In this document: positions 15,916-26,330 of the stretch, in pieces
Position numbering within the stretch: position 1 is the first letter of the stretch
Layout: every line of letters starts with the position of its first letter
Source of the DNA: Belliella calami
GTDB lineage: Bacteria > Bacteroidota > Bacteroidia > Cytophagales > Cyclobacteriaceae
Length of the DNA: 64,000 bases
Assembly: GCF_022549695.1 (NCBI RefSeq)
Contig: NZ_JAKZGS010000001.1
Location: forward strand, 1-64,000
Direction of reading: 5' to 3'
Translations under genes and position numbers: made by a program
The notes under the pieces: generated by a model
Seen by the model: only the letters and a program-made list of their open reading frames with translations
Databases searched by the model: none
Told to the model about the DNA's origin: nothing

Positions 15916-18200
15916 AAGGGATAGCCAATGGCAAAGTTGAAGATGAGGTTTTCTCTTCGCCAAGATTTACTTCCAAATTCAAAAGTATTGCCCCAGCGTT
16001 CGTTTTCTGGTAAATATGGAACTCTTAGAGGTGTAGCCAAATCGAATCTTATCACAAAAAACTCTATATCTATTCTTGCTCCGAATCCAGCACCAACAGC
16101 CATTTCATTCCACCAGTTGGATGTGAATTTTCCACCCGGCAAAGCTTCATTTTCATTGATTAACCAAACATTACCTGCATCCATAAATAATGCCCCTTTC
16201 AAAACCGAAACCAATGGAAACCTATATTCTATATTTCCTTCCAGCCTTACATCACCTGCTTGATCAAAAAAAGACCCCAAATCGATCTGTTCGGGTCTAT
16301 ATGTACCTGGTCCCAAACCTCTGATCCGAAATGCTCTCACACTATTTGGGCCACCTGAGAAAAACTGTTTTACAAAAGGCAATGATTCTGAATTCCCATA
16401 AGGCAGTCCTGCACCACCAAAAAGCCTTGTCGCTATTGTATGCTTTTCGTTCAATCTGAGATAGTATCTAACGTCTACATCAGCTCGGGAATACTGGGCG
16501 AAATTCAAGCCAATGAAAGTCCCAGGCTCCCCTCCTGTTACTGATTTGGCAAGATTCAAACCGTTTCCAGCAAGGTCAAGTGTAGTTCCTACAAAAATGC
16601 CATGAGTCCTAAATCTATCTGAAAGCTTGTTGTAATTGAAGGTATAATTGATACCCGCTATAAACTGCTGCTCAAAACTCCTTCGGAGGAAAGGGTTGTT
16701 ATCCAATATCTCATCAAACTCCGGTGATGTCCTTGAGAGGTTCACCAAATTTAAACTTATTGGATTGATCTCATGATAGACAAATCTATTGGCATTCCAA
16801 TAGTACCCGTAGTTTGCAGAGAATGTGTTTAACCTATAGAGCCCTCCTCTATTTTGATATTCAGTACCCAAACTCATTTTGGTTTTCGGCACAGAGTAGC
16901 TGAATTTCTCTTTGATGGGAAGGAAAAACACTACCCTAGGAAAAATCAGATCTGCCTTCAACCCCAGCTCTATGGAGTTCAAGCCAGACAATTGTCCTCC
17001 TGCAATTTGATTTTCATAAGCAAATTTGGCAGTCAAATTCATCGTCTCACCGCCGTGGAACAAATTTCTGTTCCTATAAATCAAATTCAGTGCTGGGCCG
17101 GCAAAGTTGTTTGATTTAGACACCCCCTGCAACTCTACCCTCACTGACCTTTTATTCATTGGTGATAAGTATATATCTGCATCCAAATTTCCTTTGGTCA
17201 CACTATCGCTTAGCTCCTCATACCGTAAGTTAACGAAGCGATAATTCCCAATAGATGTCAGCCTATTACTTGTCAATCTGGATTTTTCAGGAGAATATCT
17301 TTCCCCTTTTTCCAGTAAAATATACTGTTCCAGCAATTTCGGTTTAAAAACCTCAACACCTTGAATAAAATCCTTCCCTTCTATTGTCACGGTATCGATC
17401 TTGTCTTCCTCTTCAGAGACAGAATAATTTGGAAAAACCCTAATGTTATTCACCGTGTAGGGAATAATCCCACTACTAGGTGTATCAGATCTAAACCTTA
17501 AAAAAAGATCAAACTCACGTTGCTCATTAATATTTGTATCTGCTTCAAATATCAGATAGTTGGGATTGAAATTGTAATAGCCGATTTTTTTCAATTCTTC
17601 ATCGATTCTTTCTCTTTCACTTTTTAGCTCTGACAGATTAAATCGAACACCTTTTTTCAGAATGGTCTCCTCCATCAGTTTAATGATTTCTTTATCAACT
17701 TCCAGAGAATCTCTATCGACGCTTATATCCCGCAATAAATATGGTTTAGACACCTCAACTTTATAAGCTACTGATGCGAATTTCCCATCTCTATCCACAT
17801 CTGAGGAGGCTACAGAATAGAAAAAACCGTTATTTTCTAATCTGTTTACCATCAACTCCTCTGTAGTAGCTGGATCCACTTCACTAAAATACACCGGCTC
17901 TTCCCCAAATTTTCTTTTCAAAAATCTATTGATAAACCCTGGCTTTTCTTTACTTCCTTTGTAATGTGTCCAAAGTCCAAAATACATTCCCAGAACTTTG
18001 TTGTTGGGCTCAGGTCTCATCAACCCTTCCAATTCAGATTTCAAATCTTTGAAATCCTGAATACTCTCTTCAGACTTAAGTTCCAAATCAGCTCCCGTAT
18101 ATAGATATTCATCTTCAGGTATGAATTTTTTTACACTGCATGCTTCTGACAAAACAAATAGCAAACAAAAAATAAATATTTCTTTGGACTTAATTTTCAT
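15912..18200 (-). CDS. tamL: TamL: lipoprotein TamA-like BamA-superfamily outer-membrane protein
   Basis: The precursor begins with a lipoprotein signal (FCLLFVLSEAC). It continues with POTRA-like segments (about residues 100-330) and a C-terminal 16-strand-type barrel. The barrel holds the superfamily loop-6 motif (SVRAFRIRGLGPG) and ends in a C-terminal Phe (IGYPF). Bacteroidota replace TamA by this lipidated form, TamL, which works with TamB in outer-membrane biogenesis. Its first 11 bases overlap the end of tamB upstream, so the two are co-transcribed and probably translationally coupled. The gene ends tail to tail with aceK. Which cargo it serves (proteins or phospholipid transport with TamB) cannot be told from sequence. 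Confidence 0.9.
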   Translation of the reverse strand: MKIKSKEIFIFCLLFVLSEACSVKKFIPEDEYLYTGADLELKSEESIQDFKDLKSELEGLMRPEPNNKVLGMYFGLWTHYKGSKEKPGFINRFLKRKFGEEPVYFSEVDPATTEELMVNRLENNGFFYSVASSDVDRDGKFASVAYKVEVSKPYLLRDISVDRDSLEVDKEIIKLMEETILKKGVRFNLSELKSERERIDEELKKIGYYNFNPNYLIFEADTNINEQREFDLFLRFRSDTPSSGIIPYTVNNIRVFPNYSVSEEEDKIDTVTIEGKDFIQGVEVFKPKLLEQYILLEKGERYSPEKSRLTSNRLTSIGNYRFVNLRYEELSDSVTKGNLDADIYLSPMNKRSVRVELQGVSKSNNFAGPALNLIYRNRNLFHGGETMNLTAKFAYENQIAGGQLSGLNSIELGLKADLIFPRVVFFLPIKEKFSYSVPKTKMSLGTEYQNRGGLYRLNTFSANYGYYWNANRFVYHEINPISLNLVNLSRTSPEFDEILDNNPFLRRSFEQQFIAGINYTFNYNKLSDRFRTHGIFVGTTLDLAGNGLNLAKSVTGGEPGTFIGLNFAQYSRADVDVRYYLRLNEKHTIATRLFGGAGLPYGNSESLPFVKQFFSGGPNSVRAFRIRGLGPGTYRPEQIDLGSFFDQAGDVRLEGNIEYRFPLVSVLKGALFMDAGNVWLINENEALPGGKFTSNWWNEMAVGAGFGARIDIEFFVIRFDLATPLRVPYLPENERWGNTFEFGSKSWRRENLIFNFAIGYPF

Positions 18201-21200
18201 CTTCCTCCTTCTTTAGATTTTCAGACTTTCCTTCAGAAGGCTTTTCTTTTCCTTCTTCTTCCTTATCTTTTTTACCGTTCTCTTCTTTGATTTTATCGAT
18301 TGGGTTTGACTTATCCTTATCCGCTTCTACCCCTTTCCAAAGTTCAAAAAACTCATTGAATTCTCTGTTGAAAATGACTCCAATCCCTGTAATGATCAAC
18401 TGACCATCGATAATACTTTCAAATTGATTTTTTCTAAAAGCCCTTAATCTATATCTTTCGTTTTTGGTGAGGATATACTCCAAGCTTACATTTCCAAGAA
18501 CTGCATTGGCTTGATCTGGATTTTGGGAACTTCCTTCCACATCTACTTGGCTACCAACTTGGACTATTAGCCTATCGTCAAACATCCTTTTTCTGGCACT
18601 TACATTCAGTTGTGTTCTATCTTGTGCACTACCTCCTTGATAATCGGTAAAGCTATCCAAATCAAAATCCAATTCTAATCCTGAATTTCCAAAAACGCTG
18701 CTAGACAAAGCGTTCAATTGACCTGAAAGAACCTGGCTCACGCTATTTCGTGCAATCGCAGAAGTTCCTCCTCCCGAACCATCACTGCCGGTGGATGGGA
18801 AAAATCTATTGAGAACCAATAAGGAAAAGACCTGTTTATTGAGTTCATCTTCTTGCTCATTTACTTGTAAAACTCTGCTATAAACATTTCCCCCAAGTGC
18901 GCCTCTTTGTTCCTCTGGCATATCAAGTCTAAATGAAATCTCTGGCCTTAGCAATTCCCCATTCACATTCAAATAAACTGAAAAAGGCAGTTCCTGATTG
19001 AATTGGGTTCTAGATTCCGTATTCGAACCAGAAAGCTGAGAAGCCATCAATTCTGTAGCAGCAGTCCTGATCGAATAGATAGCCGAAATACTCAAGTTGG
19101 CATCCATAGGGTCTCCATTCCAAGTAATCCTACTACCAGATGCTATTTCAAACCTTCTACTTACGAGATTATAAAGTGACATTTCATAATGACCATTATT
19201 AATTTCATAATTACCACTCAAAGTAATTCTTCCATTTGGATTGATTTCCATATTTAAATCAGCCCTCCCAGACACTTCCAGATTATCACCCGATCGCTCA
19301 TCCACTACAATTCTAAATACAGCGTCCGGATCAATTTTCAGGACTGACCTGATATCATATCCAGCAAATGAACCAGTGACTTCATCACCCTGACGCGTCA
19401 ATATATCAAATGGATCTTGTCTATTCACAAATTGGACTACACCTTCCCTTTCTACAATATCTAATTGTGTCTCCGGAATGATTACAGTGAAATCTGTCCC
19501 TTCTTTGATACTGATATCGGCCTTGATTCTTGGAAGGTTCAAATCTCCTGTCACTGCCACATCCGCATCCAAAATAGCACTCCCAAAGAATAAGTCATTA
19601 TCCTCTCTACTGGAGCTTACTGCTTTGAAGTTATTTGCTTTCAGGCTTAGATCAAAACTTGGGTTGACAAAGCTTTCTGTTTTGACTGATCCATCGATCA
19701 CAAAATTCTGACCTTCCACATCCTGAATTGTAAAATTGTTTAGATATACACCTTCATTGTCAATCCTAATCCTTTCGTCAGGCATGAGGTATTTTGAATT
19801 CAGTTGGGATACTAAAAAAGAAGCTTGTTTAAAAGAGAATTCACCTTCATATCTCGGGTCAGTTGTAGTTCCTGATGCATTGATTTTGCCAGAAAGATAT
19901 CCTGATGCATCTCTTAATTCTGAACCTGCAAGATCTGCAATGACTTGCATCTCTATTTTATTCAAATCCAAATCAAGATCAAATTCCCCTCCAGCCTCAT
20001 CAGCGATAAAACTTCCTCCCAAATCCAAATCAAAACCGCCGTCTTTCAATGCCAGTTCAAGTTTGTAATTACCTAAATTTTCAGACACAGCATCCAATGA
20101 AAGATTGCCCAAAGGAACATCCAAAGCCTTGAGTTCCGCAACTTTTAAGTTTGCCAAAAGACCTATTGCTCCAAATGGGTTCTCGACAACCAATCTACCA
20201 TTGAGGGTACCTCCTGCAATCAGTTCATCTGGATTGAGCAAACTGGTAAAGGTTTCTAACCTGAAATCCTTAAATTCCATTGCAAGGTGCTCTTCTGAAA
20301 CATCGTTTAAATCATCCCTGATCTGTAATTCCTGATTGTTTCTAAAAAATCTAAATTCTTCAAAATGAATAAATTTTTCAGCCAAAAGAATCTCATTATT
20401 TTTTGGTATCTGCCATTCTCGTTTGTTCAGCAATAAATTTTCAGGTGAAAAATGAATACTCAGCGTGTCACCATTCATTCCAATGTCAGTTGCTACATGT
20501 ACAAGTCTCTCCTCACCATCAAACGAGTTGAAGTCAAAATACAATCTTGAATCTTGCAACTCACCCTTGAAATAAGTCCTATCCATAGATAAAGGCCCAG
20601 TAACAAGTTTCATAAACCCAAAAGCCAAATCCAAATCTTCTTGATCTGATCTTACCCTCACCCCCAAACTATCTAACTCAATCCCTGCATATTTCAAATA
20701 TGGGAAATCCACATTTGCATCAAGTTTACTTTCCCTTTGGTTGAAATCTACAATGATCTTTGCAGTATCCAATTTTTCCAACCCTTGTAAAAAAACCTGA
20801 TTCAATATCGGAGCTTGATTTATCGTCAAGTCCAAATTCATCATAATATCGCCATCCGCAAGTAAGCTGGAATCTTGCTCATCAAGATACCTTCTCAAAT
20901 GATCACCAATTGCATCACTTAATAATTGTGGTGAAGTATTTGACCTCAATTTTCCATTGACCAATAAACTTTTGATATCCAAACTCGTGGAGTCTTCTCT
21001 TATCATTGCTTTGAGATCTAGGCTTCCAATTGGATAACTTCGTTGCTCATAAACCATGATTGCATCTTTCAAGTTAGTATGCAAATCAAAACTGCTTGGA
21101 TTTCCTTCAAATTGTGCTGTAAATAAAAACTTACCCCTTAGGCTTTGTGGAAAAAATCCAAGTTCATAAAAATCGGCTCCTTTTAGATCTAAATTGACAT

Positions 21201-23226
21201 CTATCTTGGAGTTTATTGAATCTAGCTCAAGTTTTGTAAGCAATTCAAAATTCAAATATTCGTCTTCAAGGGATAGCTTAACATCACCAATTCCATTCTC
21301 CATCTGTCCTTCCAATACCATTCCCGAATAATCATTCCCATTTATTCTCAACCTTTCAAAATTGGAAGTGAGCTCAGCACTCAGATCATTTATTGAGGAT
21401 CCGCTTCCCGAACTTTGAATTTCGAAAGTCAATGTATCCAAGCCCGGATTGTCCAACAAATTCCCTAATTGCAATTGATCAACTTTGATATTTGCCAAAA
21501 AAACTATTTGCTCTTGATTCTTGAAAGCACCATCGAAATTGATTTTGCCCATTTCAGTTTCTAGAAATGCCTGCGCTTTCAGATCATCCAGCTTTCCTTT
21601 TACTTCTGCATCCAATGAAAGGCTTTCAGGCAAGTTAATTCCACCTAGACTTTGCTGATCCACGAACTTTAGAATTGTATTCTTATTTGTTTTTAGGGAA
21701 ATTTCAGGAAAATCAAAGGCCAATAAATCCATATCCAAAAGATTGGATACTTTCCCGGAACTTGTCAGTCTAGTTTCATCCCAACTCACTTCTAAATTTG
21801 GGATATCCAATGAAGTTATGTCTCCTCTAGCACGAACTTTCATTCTTACCGGATAAGAAGCCAAACTTTTTATCATTTCATCATTTCTTAAACTTGGTTC
21901 AAAAAAGTATGCATCTCTAACATCAACCAAAAACTGACTTACCTCAATATCCATTGAGCTACGGTCCGGTGATTCAATCAAGGCTTGGATGGAATTGTAG
22001 CCTAGTGCCACATCAGCCCGAAGCTTACTTCTATTTGTCTCAATCCGGAAATCATCAATCTCTATTGATTTATTGTCGAGTTTGAGTCCTGTAGTAAAAG
22101 TCCTTAATTCAAACCCTCCAGCTTCTTTAAAATTGAATTCACTGATATTTAATCCTGCCTTTTCATTTTTCAAATAAATATTATCCAAAGTCAGAGTTAA
22201 CTCCTCAAAAACCATTGCCTCGGGATTAAAAAACCCTTGTCTTGGTGCTACATCTTTTGTCTTGAATTCAATTCTGTTTTCCTCCAAATTGATTAAACCT
22301 ACATCAACAATCCAATTTGGCCACTTGAAAGGTGTAGCTTCAGTTTGATCTGATGAGTTTGAAGCAACTGATGGGGTGGAAAAATCGTGAAACAATATCT
22401 TTGATTTTAATAAGGACAATTCCTTTACCATCACTTTTTGGGTTTCCAAATCGAACTCTGGCACTTCCAATCTCAAATCTCCAATAAACACATCTGCCAG
22501 TTGATTTGATACTTCATCATTGTACATCAATGATACATTTTGGATCAAAAAATTATCCAGTGAAACCAAGGCCAAAGCTTCCGAATCAGATTCCTCTTCT
22601 TCAGATGCTTCTAGGGGCTTCGTTTGCCTGTAGCTAATTTGACTTTCCTTCAACTCTATATTTCTAATATCAAATTCCAATTTTTCTAAATCTAAAAATG
22701 GGATATCAACATCCAGACTCCCTAATAATAACTTCGCATCCATACCCATTTTTTCATCAAGATATATCAAGTCGAAATTCCTCAAAGAAATTGGATCAAT
22801 TGAGATTTTCATGGGTTCAGATTCAGCCTCAGTTTGATTTACTTCAGTATCTTGGATGTTTGTAGAATCAGAAACAAAAGCATCTATCAAAAAATCATAA
22901 TTAAATTTCTCGGAATTTTCTTTTCTAACAACTCGTGCTTTGAGACCTTCCCAATCAAGTTTGGATATATGAAGATCACCAGAACTGATAAAATCCCATA
23001 ATCCAATACCAACTTCAAGATCTTTGGAATACAACAATGTGTCATTTTGCATATCCTCTACGTAAAGGCCTTCTAAGGAAAGGTTTCCACCAAAAGTCAA
23101 GAAAAGTCTTTCAATTTCTATTTTAGTGTTTGTTTTTTGGGAAAGAAAAGAAGTTGCTTTCTCCACGACAATACCTTGCCCCCAGGGACTTCTGATAAAA
23201 AACACCAGAGATATCAGGATCACCAT
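18190..23226 (-). CDS. tamB: TamB: translocation and assembly module / AsmA-like inner-membrane-anchored protein
   Basis: This very long protein (at least 1678 residues) is made largely of repeated beta-strand segments, with a C-terminal TamB/DUF490 domain (GNLEVSGRADLNMEINPNGR, YEMSLYNLVSRRFEI, SLEYILTKNERYRLRAFRKN). TamB spans the periplasm as a hydrophobic beta-groove, linking the inner membrane to TamA/TamL. It ends in a highly charged Lys/Glu tail that overlaps the tamL start. The start is odd: the first ATG (23226) leaves only a short hydrophobic stretch. The same frame continues upstream, coding for LLIIIKKLLRKFLKISAI, a typical basic plus hydrophobic N-terminus, back to a stop at 23308, without ATG, GTG or TTG. 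Confidence 0.92.
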   Translation of the reverse strand: MVILISLVFFIRSPWGQGIVVEKATSFLSQKTNTKIEIERLFLTFGGNLSLEGLYVEDMQNDTLLYSKDLEVGIGLWDFISSGDLHISKLDWEGLKARVVRKENSEKFNYDFLIDAFVSDSTNIQDTEVNQTEAESEPMKISIDPISLRNFDLIYLDEKMGMDAKLLLGSLDVDIPFLDLEKLEFDIRNIELKESQISYRQTKPLEASEEEESDSEALALVSLDNFLIQNVSLMYNDEVSNQLADVFIGDLRLEVPEFDLETQKVMVKELSLLKSKILFHDFSTPSVASNSSDQTEATPFKWPNWIVDVGLINLEENRIEFKTKDVAPRQGFFNPEAMVFEELTLTLDNIYLKNEKAGLNISEFNFKEAGGFELRTFTTGLKLDNKSIEIDDFRIETNRSKLRADVALGYNSIQALIESPDRSSMDIEVSQFLVDVRDAYFFEPSLRNDEMIKSLASYPVRMKVRARGDITSLDIPNLEVSWDETRLTSSGKVSNLLDMDLLAFDFPEISLKTNKNTILKFVDQQSLGGINLPESLSLDAEVKGKLDDLKAQAFLETEMGKINFDGAFKNQEQIVFLANIKVDQLQLGNLLDNPGLDTLTFEIQSSGSGSSINDLSAELTSNFERLRINGNDYSGMVLEGQMENGIGDVKLSLEDEYLNFELLTKLELDSINSKIDVNLDLKGADFYELGFFPQSLRGKFLFTAQFEGNPSSFDLHTNLKDAIMVYEQRSYPIGSLDLKAMIREDSTSLDIKSLLVNGKLRSNTSPQLLSDAIGDHLRRYLDEQDSSLLADGDIMMNLDLTINQAPILNQVFLQGLEKLDTAKIIVDFNQRESKLDANVDFPYLKYAGIELDSLGVRVRSDQEDLDLAFGFMKLVTGPLSMDRTYFKGELQDSRLYFDFNSFDGEERLVHVATDIGMNGDTLSIHFSPENLLLNKREWQIPKNNEILLAEKFIHFEEFRFFRNNQELQIRDDLNDVSEEHLAMEFKDFRLETFTSLLNPDELIAGGTLNGRLVVENPFGAIGLLANLKVAELKALDVPLGNLSLDAVSENLGNYKLELALKDGGFDLDLGGSFIADEAGGEFDLDLDLNKIEMQVIADLAGSELRDASGYLSGKINASGTTTDPRYEGEFSFKQASFLVSQLNSKYLMPDERIRIDNEGVYLNNFTIQDVEGQNFVIDGSVKTESFVNPSFDLSLKANNFKAVSSSREDNDLFFGSAILDADVAVTGDLNLPRIKADISIKEGTDFTVIIPETQLDIVEREGVVQFVNRQDPFDILTRQGDEVTGSFAGYDIRSVLKIDPDAVFRIVVDERSGDNLEVSGRADLNMEINPNGRITLSGNYEINNGHYEMSLYNLVSRRFEIASGSRITWNGDPMDANLSISAIYSIRTAATELMASQLSGSNTESRTQFNQELPFSVYLNVNGELLRPEISFRLDMPEEQRGALGGNVYSRVLQVNEQEDELNKQVFSLLVLNRFFPSTGSDGSGGGTSAIARNSVSQVLSGQLNALSSSVFGNSGLELDFDLDSFTDYQGGSAQDRTQLNVSARKRMFDDRLIVQVGSQVDVEGSSQNPDQANAVLGNVSLEYILTKNERYRLRAFRKNQFESIIDGQLIITGIGVIFNREFNEFFELWKGVEADKDKSNPIDKIKEENGKKDKEEEGKEKPSEGKSENLKKEEDEN

Positions 23227-23315
23227 AATGCTCAGAATTATTATAGCTGAGATTTTTAAAAATTTGCGAAGAAGCTTTTTGATGATTATAAGAAGGTTAG
23301 GTGAATATTAAGTTT

Positions 23316-23349
23316 CAAATATAACATTAACATGATAAAATTGGGCAAA
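23316..23349 (-). promoter_or_regulatory. Promoter of tamB-tamL
   Basis: On the minus strand TTTG (23349-23346), a 22-base spacer and TATATTTG (23323-23316) are present. The expected start of transcription is near 23311, about 85 bases before the first ATG but only about 20-30 bases before the upstream basic codons of the tamB frame. Confidence 0.6.
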
Positions 23350-23535
23350 AATAAAGCCACAATCATAATGATTCAGAAGAGAGTTAAATATTATTTGATA
23401 AGTGAGCGCTTGACCGTTTTGTAAAACCAAAAATTTCTTTCAAAGTTTATCTCAACCCAAAACAAATCAAGAAAACTCCTAAGCATTATTTCAAATAAAT
23501 CCATCCAAAAACCTGTCATTTTGTCGGTATTTAGT

Positions 23536-23543
23536 TAATTTTG
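23536..23543 (+). promoter_or_regulatory. -7 box of miaB
   Basis: TAATTTTG is an exact match. Its position makes an in-frame TTG at 23541 impossible as start, because it lies within the box, and supports the ATG at 23565 with a leader of about 17 bases. Confidence 0.6.
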
Positions 23544-23564
23544 CAGATTGAAATTGACAATTAC

Positions 23565-25025
23565 ATGGAAAACATCATCAAAGACATAGATATTATATCC
23601 TCAGAAGAAGCACAAGTTTGTGATTATAAGACAACTGAAGATGAAAACACAGGGAAGACCAAAAAAATTTATATAGAGTCTTATGGATGTCAGATGAATT
23701 TCTCCGACTCCGAAATCGTCGCATCGATCATGAAAGACAATGGTTTCGATACGACTTCTGATTTCCATCAAGCTGATGTTATTTTCCTAAATACATGTTC
23801 AATAAGGGAAAAAGCAGAGCTGACAGTAAGAAAACGACTTTCACAATTCAACAATATCAAAAAAAACAAACCTGAATTGACCATTGGAGTGCTAGGATGC
23901 ATGGCGGAGCGGTTGAAAGAGAAATTGTTGGAAGAAGAGAAATTGGTTGATGTAGTAGTAGGCCCAGACGCATATCGAGATCTTCCAAACTTGGTTTCAG
24001 AGGCAGAAGATGGAAATAAGGGGGTGAATACATTTCTCTCAAGGGAAGAAACTTACGCAGATATTTCTCCCGTAAGGCTAAACTCAAATGGGGTTAGTGC
24101 ATTCATTTCTATCATGCGAGGATGCGACAACATGTGCTCATTCTGCGTGGTTCCTTTCACCAGGGGAAGGGAAAGAAGCAGGGATCCACATTCAATCGTC
24201 AGAGAAGCCCAAGAATTGTATGACAGAGGGTTCAAAGAAGTGACTTTACTAGGCCAAAATGTAGATAGCTACAAATGGTCACCTGAAGAAAACAACAAAG
24301 CCCGACTCAACAAAAAAGAAGATGCTGTAAGTGCCGTTATCAACTTTGCGAATTTATTGGAAATGGTAGCGAAGATTAGTCCACTCTTAAGAGTAAGGTT
24401 TTCAACCTCCCACCCCAAAGACATTACAGATGAAGTGCTTTATACCATGAAAAAGTACGACAATATCTGTAAATATATTCATTTGCCAGTGCAAAGTGGA
24501 AACTCCAGGGTTTTGGATATGATGAACAGAACTTATGATCGAGAGTGGTATTTGGAAAGAGTCTCAAAAATAAGAGAGATTCTTGGTGAGGAATGTGGAA
24601 TTTCTTCTGATATGATTACCGGATTCTGTACAGAAACAGAGGAAGAGCATCAAGATACACTGACATTGATGGACATTGTGAAGTATGATTTTTCATATAT
24701 GTTCTATTATTCAGAAAGACCAGGAACGCTAGCTGCGAAAAAATATGAAGATGACATTCCTTTGGAGACCAAAAAGAGGAGGTTGAACGATATTATTCAG
24801 AAGCAGAGTAAATTATCAGAAGAGAGAAACAAATTGGATGTAGGAAAAATCCAAGAAATCCTTATAGAAGGAGAATCAAAAAGGTCTGAAGACCAGCTGA
24901 AAGGAAGAAACTCTGCAAACAAAGTAGTCATTATAGAAAAAGGAAATTTGAAGAAAGGTGATTATGCCATGGTGAAAATCATAGATTGTACACCTGCTAC
25001 GCTATTTGGTGAAGTCATATCTTAA
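23565..25025 (+). CDS. miaB: tRNA-2-methylthio-N6-dimethylallyladenosine synthase MiaB
   Basis: This radical-SAM methylthiotransferase adds the 2-methylthio group to i6A37 of tRNAs reading UNN codons. It has the three N-terminal cluster cysteines (YGCQMN, NTCSIRE, GCMAE), the radical-SAM motif GCDNMCSFC, and a C-terminal TRAM region. A Glu/Asp-rich extension of about 30 residues precedes the core. The start at 23565 is fixed by the overlapping -7 box. The sigma-54 activator follows 15 bases on, so they are likely one operon. MiaE, which hydroxylates the product of this pathway, is encoded at 54 kb; MiaA is not in the window. Confidence 0.95.
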   Translation: MENIIKDIDIISSEEAQVCDYKTTEDENTGKTKKIYIESYGCQMNFSDSEIVASIMKDNGFDTTSDFHQADVIFLNTCSIREKAELTVRKRLSQFNNIKKNKPELTIGVLGCMAERLKEKLLEEEKLVDVVVGPDAYRDLPNLVSEAEDGNKGVNTFLSREETYADISPVRLNSNGVSAFISIMRGCDNMCSFCVVPFTRGRERSRDPHSIVREAQELYDRGFKEVTLLGQNVDSYKWSPEENNKARLNKKEDAVSAVINFANLLEMVAKISPLLRVRFSTSHPKDITDEVLYTMKKYDNICKYIHLPVQSGNSRVLDMMNRTYDREWYLERVSKIREILGEECGISSDMITGFCTETEEEHQDTLTLMDIVKYDFSYMFYYSERPGTLAAKKYEDDIPLETKKRRLNDIIQKQSKLSEERNKLDVGKIQEILIEGESKRSEDQLKGRNSANKVVIIEKGNLKKGDYAMVKIIDCTPATLFGEVIS

Positions 25026-25040
25026 TATAAAAAACACACC

Positions 25041-26330
25041 ATGATCACAGCATCAGAAATTCAAAGTGTAAAGCAAAGATTTGGAATCATAGGGAATAGC
25101 CCTTTGCTTAATCATGCCATACAAGTAGCGATGCAAGCATCTCCAACTGAAATGACGGTATTGATCACAGGGGAAAGTGGTAGTGGAAAAGAGTCATTTT
25201 CCAAGATCATACATTCACTTAGTGTCCGGAAACATGGGAAGTTCATTGCCATCAACTGCGGCGCTATTCCGGAGGGAACGATTGATTCAGAGTTGTTTGG
25301 ACATGAAAAGGGTTCATTTACTGGTGCTCATGAAGCTCGAAAAGGGTATTTTGAAGTGACAGATGGCGGATCTATTTTCTTAGATGAAATAGGGGAAATG
25401 CCACTTGGGACTCAAGCTAGACTGCTGAGAGTCTTGGAAAATGGCGAATTCATCAAAGTTGGTTCGTCCAAAGTCCAAAAGACAAATGTTCGTGTCATTG
25501 CAGCCACTAATGTAAATTTAATCAAAGCTGTAGAAAAGGGTAAATTCAGGGAAGATCTTTACTATAGGTTAAACACAGTCCCCATATTTGTCCCACCACT
25601 TCGGGAAAGAGGGGAAGATATCGTTTTGCTATTTAGAAAATTCACCACAGATTTTTCTGAAAAATACAAGGTCAAACCTGTGTCTTTGGACGAAGATGCA
25701 AAGACACTTCTGATGAAATTCCCATTCCCTGGGAACATTCGACAGTTGAAAAACCTAGCAGAGCAGATTTCCTTGTTGGAACAGGAAAGAGAAATAGATG
25801 CAAACACTTTAGGCAGATATTTACCTACCGGCCAGACAAGATTGCCAGCCGCTTACACAGGAGGTGGCTCTGGCAAAGATAGTAGCAATGATTTTTCGGA
25901 GAGAGACATACTTTACAAAGTCCTCTTTGATATGAAGAAAGACATGCACGAGTTGAAAAAGCTAGTTTTGGAAAGTTATCAATCAGGTGGACTGAACTCA
26001 TCGATCATCAATAAGCATCAGAATCTTTTCGAGGATTTAGACTCACCTGTTTCATTTGAAGAAACCAATTCCAATGTACCTTCAGTCAATATGCCATTGG
26101 TAATAGATTCACAAAAAAATGAAAACAATATGGATGATTATGAAGATGAATCCATAGAAGATATCATTCACGAAGAAGATGACAATTCACTTTCTCTGGA
26201 AAGAAAAGAAAAGGAAATGATCATTCGTGCCTTAAAAAAACACAATAATAAAAGAAAATACGCCGCAAGTGACCTCGGAATCTCAGAAAGGACGTTATAT
26301 AGAAAAATCAAACAATATGACATTGAATAA
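25041..26330 (+). CDS. Sigma-54-dependent Fis-family transcriptional activator without receiver domain
   Basis: The AAA+ domain starts almost at the N-terminus: Walker A GESGSGKE (44-51), the sigma-54 contact loop as GSFTGA (91-96, usual form GAFTGA) and Walker B SIFLDE (111-116), then the arginine-finger region (FREDLYYRLN, PPLRERGEDI). A long acidic linker (about residues 275-395) leads to a C-terminal Fis-type helix-turn-helix (KYAASDLGISERTLYRKIKQ). No receiver, GAF or PAS domain is present, so control would have to come from a partner or expression level. The gene lies between miaB and lptE; the lptE start overlaps its last 14 bases. Its targets are unknown; no clear -24/-12 site was seen nearby. 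Confidence 0.93.
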   Translation: MITASEIQSVKQRFGIIGNSPLLNHAIQVAMQASPTEMTVLITGESGSGKESFSKIIHSLSVRKHGKFIAINCGAIPEGTIDSELFGHEKGSFTGAHEARKGYFEVTDGGSIFLDEIGEMPLGTQARLLRVLENGEFIKVGSSKVQKTNVRVIAATNVNLIKAVEKGKFREDLYYRLNTVPIFVPPLRERGEDIVLLFRKFTTDFSEKYKVKPVSLDEDAKTLLMKFPFPGNIRQLKNLAEQISLLEQEREIDANTLGRYLPTGQTRLPAAYTGGGSGKDSSNDFSERDILYKVLFDMKKDMHELKKLVLESYQSGGLNSSIINKHQNLFEDLDSPVSFEETNSNVPSVNMPLVIDSQKNENNMDDYEDESIEDIIHEEDDNSLSLERKEKEMIIRALKKHNNKRKYAASDLGISERTLYRKIKQYDIE

